Of a stretch of DNA of 64,000 nt, positions 24,601-34,400 are shown one piece after another. Made by a program: the position numbers and the translations under genes. The stretch spans positions 1,364,001 through 1,428,000 of the forward strand of contig JAGPNK010000012.1 in NCBI GenBank assembly GCA_020746835.1, written 5' to 3'. A model generated the notes under the pieces. The model worked only from the letters and a program-made list of their open reading frames with translations. It did not search any database and was not told the origin of the DNA. The stretch is from Stachybotrys elegans (lineage: Eukaryota; Ascomycota; Sordariomycetes; Hypocreales; Stachybotryaceae). Positions within the stretch are counted from its first letter, which is position 1; each line of letters begins with the position of its first letter.

Positions 24601-25497
24601 TGGCACTGGCGCTGAGCCTCTCTGTTAAAGAACGAGGGCATCATGGATTTGCGTGTTAAAAGTGGCAGACGCTACCTTGGCGACGATGTTGGTAGTAAAG
24701 CCCGGCCGGAGCAGACCCCACCAATTGGCTGCATTGTCCGAGTTATGAACCGAGGATTCGCAGCAGCTCTGATCGAGTCACCAGGCAGAAGCCTTCTCCA
24801 GGCGCCCGACGCCACGGCAGCATCTTCTAGGCAATTGCAGTAGCTAGAAAACTTTGACATCCACCGTAGCCACAAATGTCAAGCTTTTCTCAATCAAAAT
24901 TTTTTTTGTTTTTTTTTGCTAAGTGTCATCTATTAATTTAATACTGTCTTTATCATCAGAGGAAGCCTCCTCGAAGTCGCTGGTCTGTATCCCATTAGGG
25001 CACACGAACGGGAAATCCCACATTAAATAGATGATAATTGGCTGGTAATAGTCGCGTTGGGGATCCCCGTGAGAAGGCCTGGCCTACTGCTACGTTGAGC
25101 TGACATTTATATTACTGTGCACGATTCTTAGGTACCGACTGTAATTTATCAACTCCTTCGAAGGGCAATGTCGTTGAATCGCTCAGACTTAAATCCGTAA
25201 CAATGTGTATTCCTACAAGAGATAATATAAGCAAGCGTAGGTGTTTTCAAGAATGGGAGCGGATCTTGAAAATACAATTGTTGTTCTTCACCTTGCTTGC
25301 GTTCGCCTGCCATTGACCAATTGGCAACTTAGCGAAGTGATTGTCGATAGCATGGTCGCTAGATGGCTGCATGGACGAGGGCATGGTATCGAATAAGTAA
25401 GACGCTCTGCGTGTAAGGCTACCACAGGCTCCGGGAGTCGACAGTCCAGATTCCGCAATTTAGCAGGCTACAGCATCATGTCAGTCCGTTGAGGCCG
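21645..25497. other. Long intergenic stretch without a convincing gene
   Basis: 21950-22090 is a small AT-rich, RIP-like patch. A T/A-rich low-complexity run lies at about 23685-23715. A dispersed repeat copy occupies about 24780-25023. Several 70-100 codon ORFs (e.g. 22375-22683 plus, 23887-24159 minus) show no domain, no splice partner and no family-like pattern, so they are not called. Confidence 0.5.
24780..25023 (-). repeat. Dispersed repeat, copy 2
   Basis: Reverse-complement reads atgtgggatttcccgttcgt, cagaccagcgacttcgagga, gatgataaagacagtatta, gtggctacggtggatgtcaa and gctgccgtggcgtcgggcgc, the same block order as copy 1. A frame at its start is open for about 34 codons (MWDFPFVCPNGIQTSDFEEA...), then TAG. 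Confidence 0.75.
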
Positions 25498-27053
25498 CTA
25501 GAGGGATATGGCTTCCAGAGCCTCGACTACCCTCTCAAGATACACGATCTCGTCAGCTCCATCATTGCCCTGCCCGTCCTCGACGTGGCCAAAGTCACCC
25601 TCCACGCACGTCAAACATGCCTCAACCACGGCAGCAAAGCGGCCACCAATCGTCTGGGGAATAACGCTTCTCGCCAGCTTCTGGTACAAGGCCTTGATCT
25701 TGAAGGGATCTTGTTCCTGACACCTGGTCTTGTGCAAGCTGCCCCAAAACAGGGGCTTGTGTATTCTCTTCAGAGGCGCCTGCCTGTCGACAGCAAGCTC
25801 CGACCTCCAGAGTCCAATCTCGAGGAAAACCACGCCAAGGCTGTAGATGTCATGCAGCATCGAGTATGGCACACTGGCCTGGAGCCCCTGGCGGTCTGGA
25901 TGCCGGTAGATATCTTCTTCGCACACTCCGCTGCCTAACATCGCGGACTCTTCCTAGTCCGGCCGCGCCTGCTCGAATCCAATCACGGCGGGCCGGCCGA
26001 TGGCGTAAGGATACTCCCTGGAGTCCGGAGTGTCCGGGTCAAACACAAGAATATTGGACGGTCGGATGCTCTTGTGCACAAAGTACGCGGCGTGGATCTC
26101 GAGCACGGCAGAGGCGATGGAGCGGGCCAGGACGACGCGATCTTTGAGGTTGTGGCGCACACCTCTTGCGTTTTCGGGACTCCGGAGCAAATGCTGGGGG
26201 GATTTGGGCGGCCTCGAAGAAGGCGGCTGACTGACGAGGCCGTACCGCAAATGGGCTTCGTCCTGGAAGTACTCCAAACACTTCAAGATACCGCCGGGGT
26301 TGGTGCCGGGCGCGAGGGCGGTCCTTATGTTGGCTCTACATAGCATGGTCGCAATGTTGCGGACCGTGTGCTGGGTGTACATCTTCTCCTGCATGCTCGC
26401 GTCCCTGGCGAAGGATCTGTATTCAACAAGTACGGCAGTTCCGTCGGGGAGCTCAGCTTGAAATGCGTTTGAGCCGTCGACAGGCTGGAGCGTATGGTCT
26501 TGCGGCTTCGTCACTAAGGCGGCGGTCACTGCCGGCGCCGTGACTGGGGCCTGGGCTTGCAGCTTGGGGTGTTCCGTCTTCTTTTCCTCCCGCTCCGCTC
26601 TTGCCCGCCCCTTGGCCTCGAGATTTATTGCCATGGCTCGTAGAAAAAGACGCCTTGTCAGTCGATCGTTCCACTCGTCAATCTGCTTCTGGTACTTCTC
26701 CAAGCTTCGTCTGCGGACGAGAGCTATTCTCCACCGCTTGACACCTTCCCCGTCTTTCTCGTAACAGAACTCTAGCTCGGATTTGAACTCGTTGAGGAGG
26801 CTGCTCAGCTGTAGAAGCACCCGGACAAAAACATCTTGCAGAGAAGGCCCCAGTTGCGAGAGACCGTGCATGTTGCTTAGTTGGGCCAGAGACTCCTCCA
26901 TCTCGGAGAAACTGAGGTCGCAGAAGACGAAGTATTTCTCCAGCTCGGCATCAGCGTTTCGAATCATCGACAGTGTCGGTACCGGCTTACACAAAACTCG
27001 AGGACCGATGGCACTGTAAGCGCAAGACTGGCTATTGCGAGAGCTTCGGCCAT
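25498..27053 (-). pseudogene. HeLo-domain pseudokinase protein, one frameshift and one nonsense codon
   Basis: Starts MAEALAIASLALTVPSVLEF at 27053, a typical HeLo (prion-inhibition/propagation) N-terminus, then changes frame near 26980 to continue IRNADAELEKYFVFCDL. Helical HeLo region to about residue 200, linker, then a kinase-like domain with a degenerate catalytic loop VHKSIRPSNILVF in place of HRDxKxxN. An in-frame TAG at 25954-25956 interrupts GFEQARPD / EESAMLGSG; the same frame then runs 148 codons to the natural-looking end (DIYSLGVVFLEIGLW, ending VEALEAISL). No donor/acceptor pair removes the TAG. A 47-base intron (gtaagc...gccgag) could alternatively explain the first frame change. 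HeLo proteins trigger cell death in heterokaryon incompatibility; here the gene is probably inactive or makes a truncated HeLo product. Confidence 0.7.
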
Positions 27054-28267
27054 GGTGAAATAGTCTTGAGGAGCGGGTCGTGGAGAGGGGCTGGTGAGGG
27101 TGTGCTGGAACCAGCTGGGCAACATCAGGAGCGAGCTCTTGGTCTGTCATCCAGCCTAAAGCCCCAAGGATACCTGTTCCATGTCTTCCGTCTGTGAGCG
27201 GAAACCTGCCCGACACGGACTAGGGGTTAATGCTGACGTCGCCTCATGCGGACCAGGTTGCCTTGCGTGCTGACCACAGGTAACACTCGACTTTCCTACC
27301 AACAGTTCAGCAGCTGGCTCTTCATCAATCTATGTCGCGCCACCAGTCATCTATGATGGGGGCGGGACGGCCGCGTCCACACGATCGGGATGGGACGGCA
27401 CTAGGAGCGGAGTCGCTGAGTACGTCTCGCTCAGTGAAAGCGATGCGCTGTCTAGCTTCACACGTCTGCTCAACTTCCTGGCTATGTCCAGCATCCCCAT
27501 CCTAGAGACCGATGACATTGAACACATAAGACATGCAAAATTGCAATCAATGCATTTATTAGACAAGCTGAAGAAGTTAACGCAAATCACGTCAATGCGC
27601 ATTATAACAACGCAAAACATCGCGTAATTATTGGTCCATATATGTAGGTCATAACACACCTAATCTCAGAAAATGTAAAAACATTCTGAATAAGGCCATA
27701 CTGGTAAGCGCTAGTAACTGCAGAAAACGCCAGGACGCTTGACACTATAGCTATAATATTAAAGTCTACCATAGCATAGCTCTTATACCTTCTTAATAAC
27801 TATGTGCTTTTATAATCAGATGCTTGGGTATTGCATGTGTGGGTATTGCATGTGTGAGTTTTGGATGTGTAGGTATTGGAGATAGGGGAGCTTTTAGAAG
27901 CAGTGTAAATGGGAGAATCGAATTGGAGAAACGTATGGGCTAAAGAGGGGCGTCTTATGCAAGGTCTTCCTCTTGCCTCCGCTCGCAAGCCCGCTCAGCT
28001 TTGCTGGGATCCAGTCCACAGTAATTGCTCAACCACCCGTGGCCTTTGGCCGCCACGACCTGTCATCACAGCATAAGGTTTTGGGGTGCAGCTGCACTGC
28101 TGCCTAGCCAATGTGTACTGGGCTATTGCAAATCGATGCTTGGGCATCTGACACCGATGAAGGGCATACATATTGCCACGCTATGAAGGCATCCTTCAGG
28201 ACTTTCATTCCGGCCGTCTCATTTCCCCAGGCCTCTCCCTCCTCTCGTGACTGCGAATCCTAAAGAG
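27054..28267. other. Intergenic, with a short imperfect tandem repeat
   Basis: No recognised gene. At about 27820-27880 a 15-16 base unit (gggtattgcatgtgt and variants) is repeated three to four times. The minus-strand ORF at 27351-27659 has no family-like pattern. Confidence 0.5.
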
Positions 28268-30286
28268 ATGTCGCCGACCATGGGAACCGTTCCTGCTCGT
28301 GACCACGTGCAAGCACTCGAGCAATCATGGCAGCTGGGCGACTGTTCACCAGAATTACGCAAAGTGATTGTCGAGGGCTGCATACAGCTTGTCCCTGGGG
28401 AAACCATCTCATCCATCTCCCTGCCTCAAGACCTCCGTCACGGAGGGTTATTCTACGTCGAGGTAACAACCAAAGAGAATGGCAAAGAATTCATGGTGGA
28501 GTTTTATACCTTGGAAGGTTTGTGACCCCCCAGTCGTCCCGCAACCTGCGAACCGAAGCGGCTAGAGAACTTGGACTGATTTGTACCGAGCATGCAACAA
28601 CAGGGTCACCAAGTCCCTTCCAGTATCTCCAAACTACCCACACAGTATCTCCAACCGCTGGTACCGATGAGTGTATCAAATGGGTGACCGAGACAATCGC
28701 GCATTGCGCTGCCAACCACCCCTTGTGCCAACTGCCTGAACAAACACGCCTCCCGACAAGAGTCATCGATGTCGGTTCCGGGCTACAGCCCCCTAGAATC
28801 CACATCTCCAACGGCGTTCGGCAAATACGCTGCGCTCAGCCACTGCTGGGGCAAAGGAAAGCCTCTTTTGCTGACCGGGACCTCGTTGGGAAAGCTACGG
28901 CAAGCCATCCCAACCATAGACCTTCCGCCATTATTTCTTGACGCCATCATGCTCGCCCGGCGTCTGCAGATTCCTTACCTCTGGATCGACTCCCTCTGCA
29001 TACTGCAAGACAGCACTGAGGACTGGGAGCGGGAGGCCGCCATGATGAGCAACGTCTACGCCGATGCTTGGGTCGTCTTCGCCGCACATACAGCAAAGGA
29101 CAGCTTGGGGAGCCTGCTCTCGGCGCCTCGCGTTCCCGACACGCAAAGCGTGGCTATACAATGCGTAGGCCCGGCCGACACCCAAGCTACTGTATACGCG
29201 AGGCATGCTCGGACGGGCTCCCACAATCTTGACTCCACCCATGGTCATTCCCGCGCCCGGCCGGGGTCCTACTATCCTGACACCACTCGCGACAACTCTT
29301 CACCCTCCCCAGCTTTGAAAAATACATCCTACTTGCAAACAAGCTTGCTCTCGAATCGAGGCTGGGTGTTCCAAGAACGGATACTGGCGACGAGGATGAT
29401 CCACTTCACGCGTTGGGAGGCAGTCTGGGAATGTGGCACTGAAATCCGATGCGAGTGCTCGTCCTCGCCGCGCAGTGGCCGGGGGGAAGGTTTCATCAAA
29501 CCTAATTTCGTCACACAGCAGTGAGTACTCCTCTGAATTTTCTGGATGGTGCTTACTAATTCCGGCAGACAACCGAGTGATGGTGATATCTCTGACATGT
29601 GGCGAAGCATGGTGAACCTTTTCACCGCGCGTGACCTTACCTTTAGCAAGGATCGGCTACCCGCCATAGCCGGACTCGCGGCTGCGATGAAGCAGCTTAC
29701 TTCTGCTACATACCTGCAAGGCCTGTGGAGCGACGATCTTCCAAGAAGCTTGCTATGGGAAAGAAACCCCGAATCCCGAGACCACAGTCGCAGGTGCCCC
29801 GACGTCCCGTCGCGGTCGTGGGCCTCTGTCACAGGCAGCATCTGGAACACCTACCCCTCGACTTTGGAGTTCCTGATTGAAGTCCAAAAGTATAGTGAAT
29901 CTACCCCGAATTCGAGCCATTCCTTCAAAGCAAACGACATGGGAATGATGCTCAAGGGTAGTTTCGCTGACGGTCAGTTTGATATCCGATCCTACGACCG
30001 CGGGGGGCCTGTGTTCTCCTACCGTGATGATTCCGGCTCTCGCCACCGGATTTTGGGTGAGCTAAGGCTTGACGTGGATGAAGGTCCGATTGAGCTTGTT
30101 ACAGGAGAGAAGTGCACCTTGCTGCTTGGGGTTGACGGTGGCCGTTGGCAGACATGGCTAGTACTTAAAAAGCGACGTGGCGCCGAGGCTACTTACAGGC
30201 GGGTAGGGAAACTACGTACCACGGATTATGACCCAAGTTGCAACCTGGCGCAAGCTTTGTCTCGGCGGACAGTTAAACTTGTCTAG
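28268..30286 (+). pseudogene. HET domain protein, frameshifted
   Basis: Order: N-terminal part from ATG 28268 (MSPTMGTVPARDHV) to EFYTLEG, a frame change near 28520-28531 beside a C6 run, then TPQSSRNLRTEAAREL to RVIDVG...RIHIS, a second frame change near 28815-28830, then the HET core GKYAALSHCWGKG, LWIDSLCILQD and DAWVVFAA, NRGWVFQERILATRMIHF, a normal 48-base intron (29521-29568, gtgagt...ggcag) and a C-terminal half ending at 30286. Homologous HET proteins run all of this in one frame, so two one-base indels best explain the layout; neither site offers a plausible intron. HET proteins mediate non-self recognition and cell death. An internal start at 28769 could still give a protein with the HET core. 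Confidence 0.75.
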
Positions 30287-30982
30287 CTATTTTTCATCAG
30301 ACTCTCTCTTTCTTTCTTTTCTTTTCTCTCCGTTTAGCTTGAGTGTAGAGAGCCCCCACACTGGTTGGCTCTCATCCTATGTTCAGCCCACTACCTTTTC
30401 CGAGTCTTCATCATCGTTCTTCCTCTTCTTCCCGTAGTATTTGTATCACTATACAATCTATTCATTGCCCATCGTTACTTTAGTTTAATCTCTGATATAG
30501 AGACTGAAGATGCTTGGCAAAAATACCACGGCTCTATAATACCACAGTCACTACTACTACACCAACCAAAACAAGCCCGTATATATATACCAGTAAAGCC
30601 CTAAGATTTTTATCGTATACTGGTTTATAGCTATTAAGAGTTAACATCAAATTTCTAGGAGACGTTTCTATATAAACTAGAATTTTGAGATTTCCAGTTT
30701 TAAACCATTCTCTTTAATATATCTCTATTTCTCTTTTATAATTATTTTTTAATTATTTTTAAAAGCTAGAGATTTGGAGTTGCATTCTGGCGGAGCCTCC
30801 GCAAACCTGCGCAATCCTATCTCGCGGGGTGCTGGAGACCACACCCCCCCCCCTCGGAGAACCCCCCGCATCTGTGGATGTCCCGAAGACGATGGGCGAC
30901 CAGATGTTTCCCGTTCTTCGGGACGGAAGTCCTTGTCATCTCTGCGGGAAATTGTCGATGTCGGGGGTTTTGCATCGTGATC
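30287..30982. other. Intergenic, AT-rich in its middle
   Basis: Pyrimidine-rich 3' region of the HET gene, then moderately AT-rich sequence to about 30770. A C homopolymer lies near 30844-30853. No gene called. Confidence 0.45.
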
Positions 30983-31220
30983 ATGGCGTCTCTGACGACC
31001 CACCCTCCCTCTTCTTGGCACGATCTTCTCCCAGGGACCACCAACCTCGTCATTGCTGCTGCTGTGCTCCTTGTTGTGCGCAATGCCATCTCAAGAGCTC
31101 TGAGGTGGCACCGCCTCCGTAACGTCCCGGCCCGTCCATCTGCGGGTGGATGTCGCTCTGGTTGACATGGCACTACTACTGGGGGCCATCCTGTACCGGT
31201 CGGAGGACTTCTTTGAGATC
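30983..31220 (+). pseudogene. 5' fragment of a cytochrome P450 gene
   Basis: ATG at 30983 opens MASLTTHPPSSWHDLLPG, a hydrophobic anchor (NLVIAAAVLLVVRNAI), then a basic stretch and RLRNVP. One base out of frame the sequence continues GPSICGWMSLWLTWHYYWG, which completes the Pro-rich hinge (PGPS) of membrane-bound fungal P450s. A further frame change gives SEDFFEIYG, like the SELxEIYGP that follows in P450s. Homology stops there: no I-helix, ExxR or haem-binding Cys region is present. A truncated, frameshifted 5' end. Confidence 0.65.
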
Positions 31221-31221
31221 T

Positions 31222-31788
31222 ATGGTACGCCAGCAGATGGTTACCATCGGCGAACAAGAAGCTGACCTCCAAGGCCCAACTATAACATCCACCGCCATAA
31301 CTCACTATGGAGAATGGAACCAGACGTCACGCAAAGTCCCCGCTCTTAACATGTTCGAGAAATAAGACGCTGTTGTTCAAACATGCAACTTTTCTGGCCC
31401 GTATCACGACTGGTTTGCACCCAGTGCCAAGTTATTTGTGAATACCGGAAAGACACTACATAGTGGAGCTGAGATATGGGATTGGATGAAGAGTACGGCC
31501 CTCTTTGGCGACTTTACCTGTGTAAAGCCCAAGAATCGAATTACAACAGTGATTCTCGCTGGTCACGAAAAGGGCGACAGGCTTATTCACCCGCCAGATA
31601 TGGTATTTTATCCTAACGAAGGTGATCTGAAAGAGATTGGCATTCCAGTTAGGAGGACGATTGAATTCGTATCTGGTCCCAGCGAGGTTGAGGGCCAAGG
31701 CACGGATGGCTTACAGTATTCCGTTGGGAAAACCTTTTGGGATACAAATGTACTAAGGTCTAAGATTGAGAAGCGCGGGACTGTCTAA
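31222..31788 (+). pseudogene. SnoaL-like (NTF2-fold) protein with in-frame stop
   Basis: A single frame reads from M at 31222 through ITHYGEWNQTSRKVPALNMFEK, then TAA (31363-31365), then DAVVQTCNFSGPYHDWFAPSA and on to the end at 31788 (FWDTNVLRSKIEKRGTV). The parts form one SnoaL-like protein of about 190 residues, with YHDWFAP and GAEIWDWMK typical of fungal members, many of which act in secondary metabolism. Removing the stop by splicing is not supported, so it is either a nonsense mutation or a start further in. The P450 fragment joins directly upstream without normal intergenic space. Confidence 0.6.
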
Positions 31789-31849
31789 ATAAGACGCCGG
31801 CACCAAGTGGTTGCCTTGGCCATTATTGCCAAACAATGCTAAACAATGC

Positions 31850-32150
31850 CCTATTATGTCTGATTTATATGCATATAATGAGCAGGCGCGTCTAGTGATA
31901 GAAAAAGAACAATTGTATACACAAACAATAAAGGCTGCCCTACTGCCTACAAGACCAAAGAATAGAGTCAAATAACAAAGGGATCGTCAGACTACTGATA
32001 TCACCCGTTGGCTAGAGCCAGAGAACAATAAGGGGGCTGCGGCAGCAACAACATACAGGAATGTGTATGGAGTTGGGGGACCTATAGTTAGCAGACTGAG
32101 CTCTCGATGTATGTACGTACAGTTCGCCGGCCTACCTCTGGCCTAGCAAA
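31850..32150 (+). repeat. Unmutated relative of a RIP-degraded element fragment
   Basis: Colinear with 7340-7640 in the AT-rich island (shared gggacctatagttag, ggctagagccagagaacaat versus agctagagctagaaaataat). This copy keeps normal composition. It lies just after the SnoaL-like gene; the element class is unknown. Confidence 0.65.
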
Positions 32151-32580
32151 TCCCATGTCCATATACATTGGATGCTTATCACCGACTTCAGAAGATGCCT
32201 GTCAAGTTGGTAATCCTTGAGCGGGCTAGCGCCCGACGGCTTGCCCCGCTCGGTGATCAGATGCTCGTCAGCGGATTAGCGGCGGCGATTGTGAGTCCCG
32301 ACATCCCAGACGCTTCAAAATACATCAGTACTACATCTATATTCGTGTCAGTCATGTACAAGTGGACGGGAAATTGAGTCAATAGGCCGATAGCGGGGTC
32401 AAAGAAATGGGCACCCACTACCACCGGCTGTAATCTTTTAAATACAGGGCCCATTTCTCACATGATACTGCATTATACCATATAATAAACATCCTGTCGG
32501 GCAGACCCTACATTCTGTTTTTGTGAACCAGAGGTCCTCCTGCTCATTCAAACCCCCATTGCATCTATTTTATTTTGGTC
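32151..32580. other. Intergenic
   Basis: No gene called. A T-rich stretch (attttattttgg) lies just before the ATG at 32581. Confidence 0.4.
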
Positions 32581-33053
32581 ATGATTTCTCCTCCGGTCTA
32601 CCTCGTGTCTGTCAACAAGACTCCTGCTCGAGCAGCCTCTCTTGTGGACCAACTGCTCACAAACCTGAAGTTGAATGGCGACGTTGTTCATGTTGCTAAC
32701 GCTCCAAGTAAGTCAATGAATGTCTCGAGGCGAAGGCTTTCAACTAATCCGACCACAAGCGGTCGAAGATTTGCAGATTGTGCTAGATGCATTGGTAACA
32801 CCTGCCGGAATCCTAGTAAGCACAACTCCATTTGGATATGGCATCCAGTACTCTACAGAAGGGATGCCGACAGATACAGATATGCTCTAGTCAGTGGAGT
32901 CCCGAGGAGCAGCAGAAGGCCAATACGATTGCAAAGGGTGTGTTTCCTGAGATTAAGATGGTCAACATCCCCCCAGGGCTCGATCAGAGAGAAGGGAGCG
33001 TGGGTATTCTCGCTTTCCTTAAGGATGCTATTAGCCGTGCTATTGCCAATTAA
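32581..33053 (+). CDS. Small conserved-looking protein of unknown function
   Basis: Three exons (32581-32707, 32760-32815, 32895-33053) give 113 residues with all junctions in phase and standard gtaag donors. It starts MISPPVYLVSVNKTPARAAS, continues LVDQLLTNLKLNGDVVHVAN and ends LKDAISRAIAN. No signal peptide, transmembrane helix or known motif. The pattern (beta strand, helix, strand, helix, then IPPGLDQREGSVGILAFL) suggests a small alpha/beta fold. It lies upstream of the GFA gene in the accessory metabolic region, transcribed toward it. I do not recognise the family; the splice model supports a real gene. Confidence 0.5.
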
Positions 33054-33372
33054 ATACCAAGGCGAACACTGGTGTGTTTCCCGAGTGAACGTTGAAAGGT
33101 TGCCATGTCTCGTGAGAGTAATTCGACTTGAGAGGATTTTCCGTTGTGCATTCAATTAATGTTATTGCTGTGGGCAAGCTCCATGTCACCAATCGTTGAT
33201 TACGATATAGAGTCTGTACGCTTGCCCCTTTGTTAGGTTGAGATGAGCGGGCTTACAAGCTTTCAATAATAGGCCCATAAACCCGTGTCTGTTGCATAAA
33301 ACAAAGGCCTATAAGCAGCACTCTGGAGTCGTTGCTCGAATTTAGAATGTTCCTAATATGTTGGAATGTCTC
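33054..33372. other. Convergent intergenic space
   Basis: 320 bases between the 3' ends of the 113-aa gene and the GFA gene. Nothing else seen. Confidence 0.5.
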
Positions 33373-33915
33373 CTAGTTCATCTCTTTCTCTTCTGAAACA
33401 TAAGGGCGCTCCCAAGCCTCAGCCCGCCGCCACCATTGCTCTTTGAAGGGATATTCCAACGCATATCCAGAGCTGCGAAAGAGACCGCCTTTCACAAAGG
33501 TCATACTCGGATTCTCCGTCACAGTTGTGTGAGTTGGGCTGAGAACAATCCTGGTCAGAGACGTGTAATTCGGAGAGCGAAAAAAACTAAATGAGGTTGA
33601 TCTTACGAGCCGCATGCTGGACAGAAGTGTCTGTTTGAGTGGTTCCCCGAGGCTGCTTCGCTACTATATACTTTCGGTGTAATGCTGCCACCAATATCGA
33701 CAGCTGCAGAGGGGACGAGCAAGTTGACTGCGAATCTGTCATGTGTTAGTATACGCTGCAAAGCGAGACTATCGATCGAATACAGACAGAGAGCCCCCTG
33801 AAGCACGACAGCCCAGGCAGTGGCAAAGCGAGACTTTCGTAGGTGACTGACGAAGTGTAATTACAACACCGCCACAATTACAGCTACCTGTCAGGGGTAG
33901 GTTGAGACTAGCCAT
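33373..33915 (-). CDS. GFA-domain (CENP-V/GFA) enzyme
   Basis: Three exons (33788-33915, 33607-33735, 33373-33550) give 144 residues. Zinc ligands of the GFA fold are present: Cys12 and Cys14 in GSCNCGG, CHCLGC (Cys31, Cys33, Cys36) and FCPACGS. Family members include the glutathione-dependent formaldehyde-activating enzyme Gfa and many fungal enzymes of unknown substrate; stand-alone copies are common in secondary-metabolite and detoxification clusters. The substrate here is not known. The start was chosen at MASLNLPLTGSC because the longer frame to 34059 adds no domain. The first donor is gtctgt, weak but required by frame. Its promoter is shared with the divergent Zn2Cys6 gene and contains a CGG-N8-CCG palindrome. 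Confidence 0.8.
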
Positions 33916-34061
33916 GATGTTCGAGTGCTGTATCGACCAATTTACTTTAGTTGGCAGCACTTGCCTGCACCTTATATGGAAGCGGTGTCTGGACTTGATT
34001 GTAGGACAGGAACATCGAGGCACATCCATTCCACTCGCGTAAGTCAACAGCCACTCCATGG

Positions 34062-34075
34062 CGGACGCTAGTCCG
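34062..34075. promoter_or_regulatory. CGG-N8-CCG palindrome, candidate Zn2Cys6 site
   Basis: Within gcggacgctagtccgc the two hexamers gcggac/gtccgc are perfect inverted repeats around gcta, giving CGG-N8-CCG. It lies in the divergent GFA / Zn2Cys6 intergenic region. A half-degenerate relative (cgggcgctagtccacc) is at 34141-34156. Zn2Cys6 dimers commonly bind inverted CGG triplets; binding here is inference. Confidence 0.5.
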
Positions 34076-34400
34076 CCAGGCAGTACCCTAGCCCTGTCGT
34101 TGCCGAGTAATCGCTTTACATAAAGTGGAATGCATAGCGGCGGGCGCTAGTCCACCAAGTCACAGACATATTTGTATAGCAATTCGGTTTAATTGGTTAA
34201 AGGAAGATGGGGTCAGCATTTCTTGTGGGGAACCAGGACTCCTGGCCGATGCTGAGGGGAAAGAGTTGCAACGCCATCCGTCGGTCGCCTGGACGAAAAG
34301 TCTGCTCGCAATTTTCTCCTGCCAGCCCAGTCTGCATGTGTTCGAAAGGAACTTAATTTGCCTGCACTGGCCAGTCATTTGACGACGAGCATCAAGAGAC

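Noticed and set aside
30749..31305. Minus-strand ORFs over the P450 fragment
   Set aside because: Shadow frames: the plus strand carries the P450 anchor and PGPS hinge.
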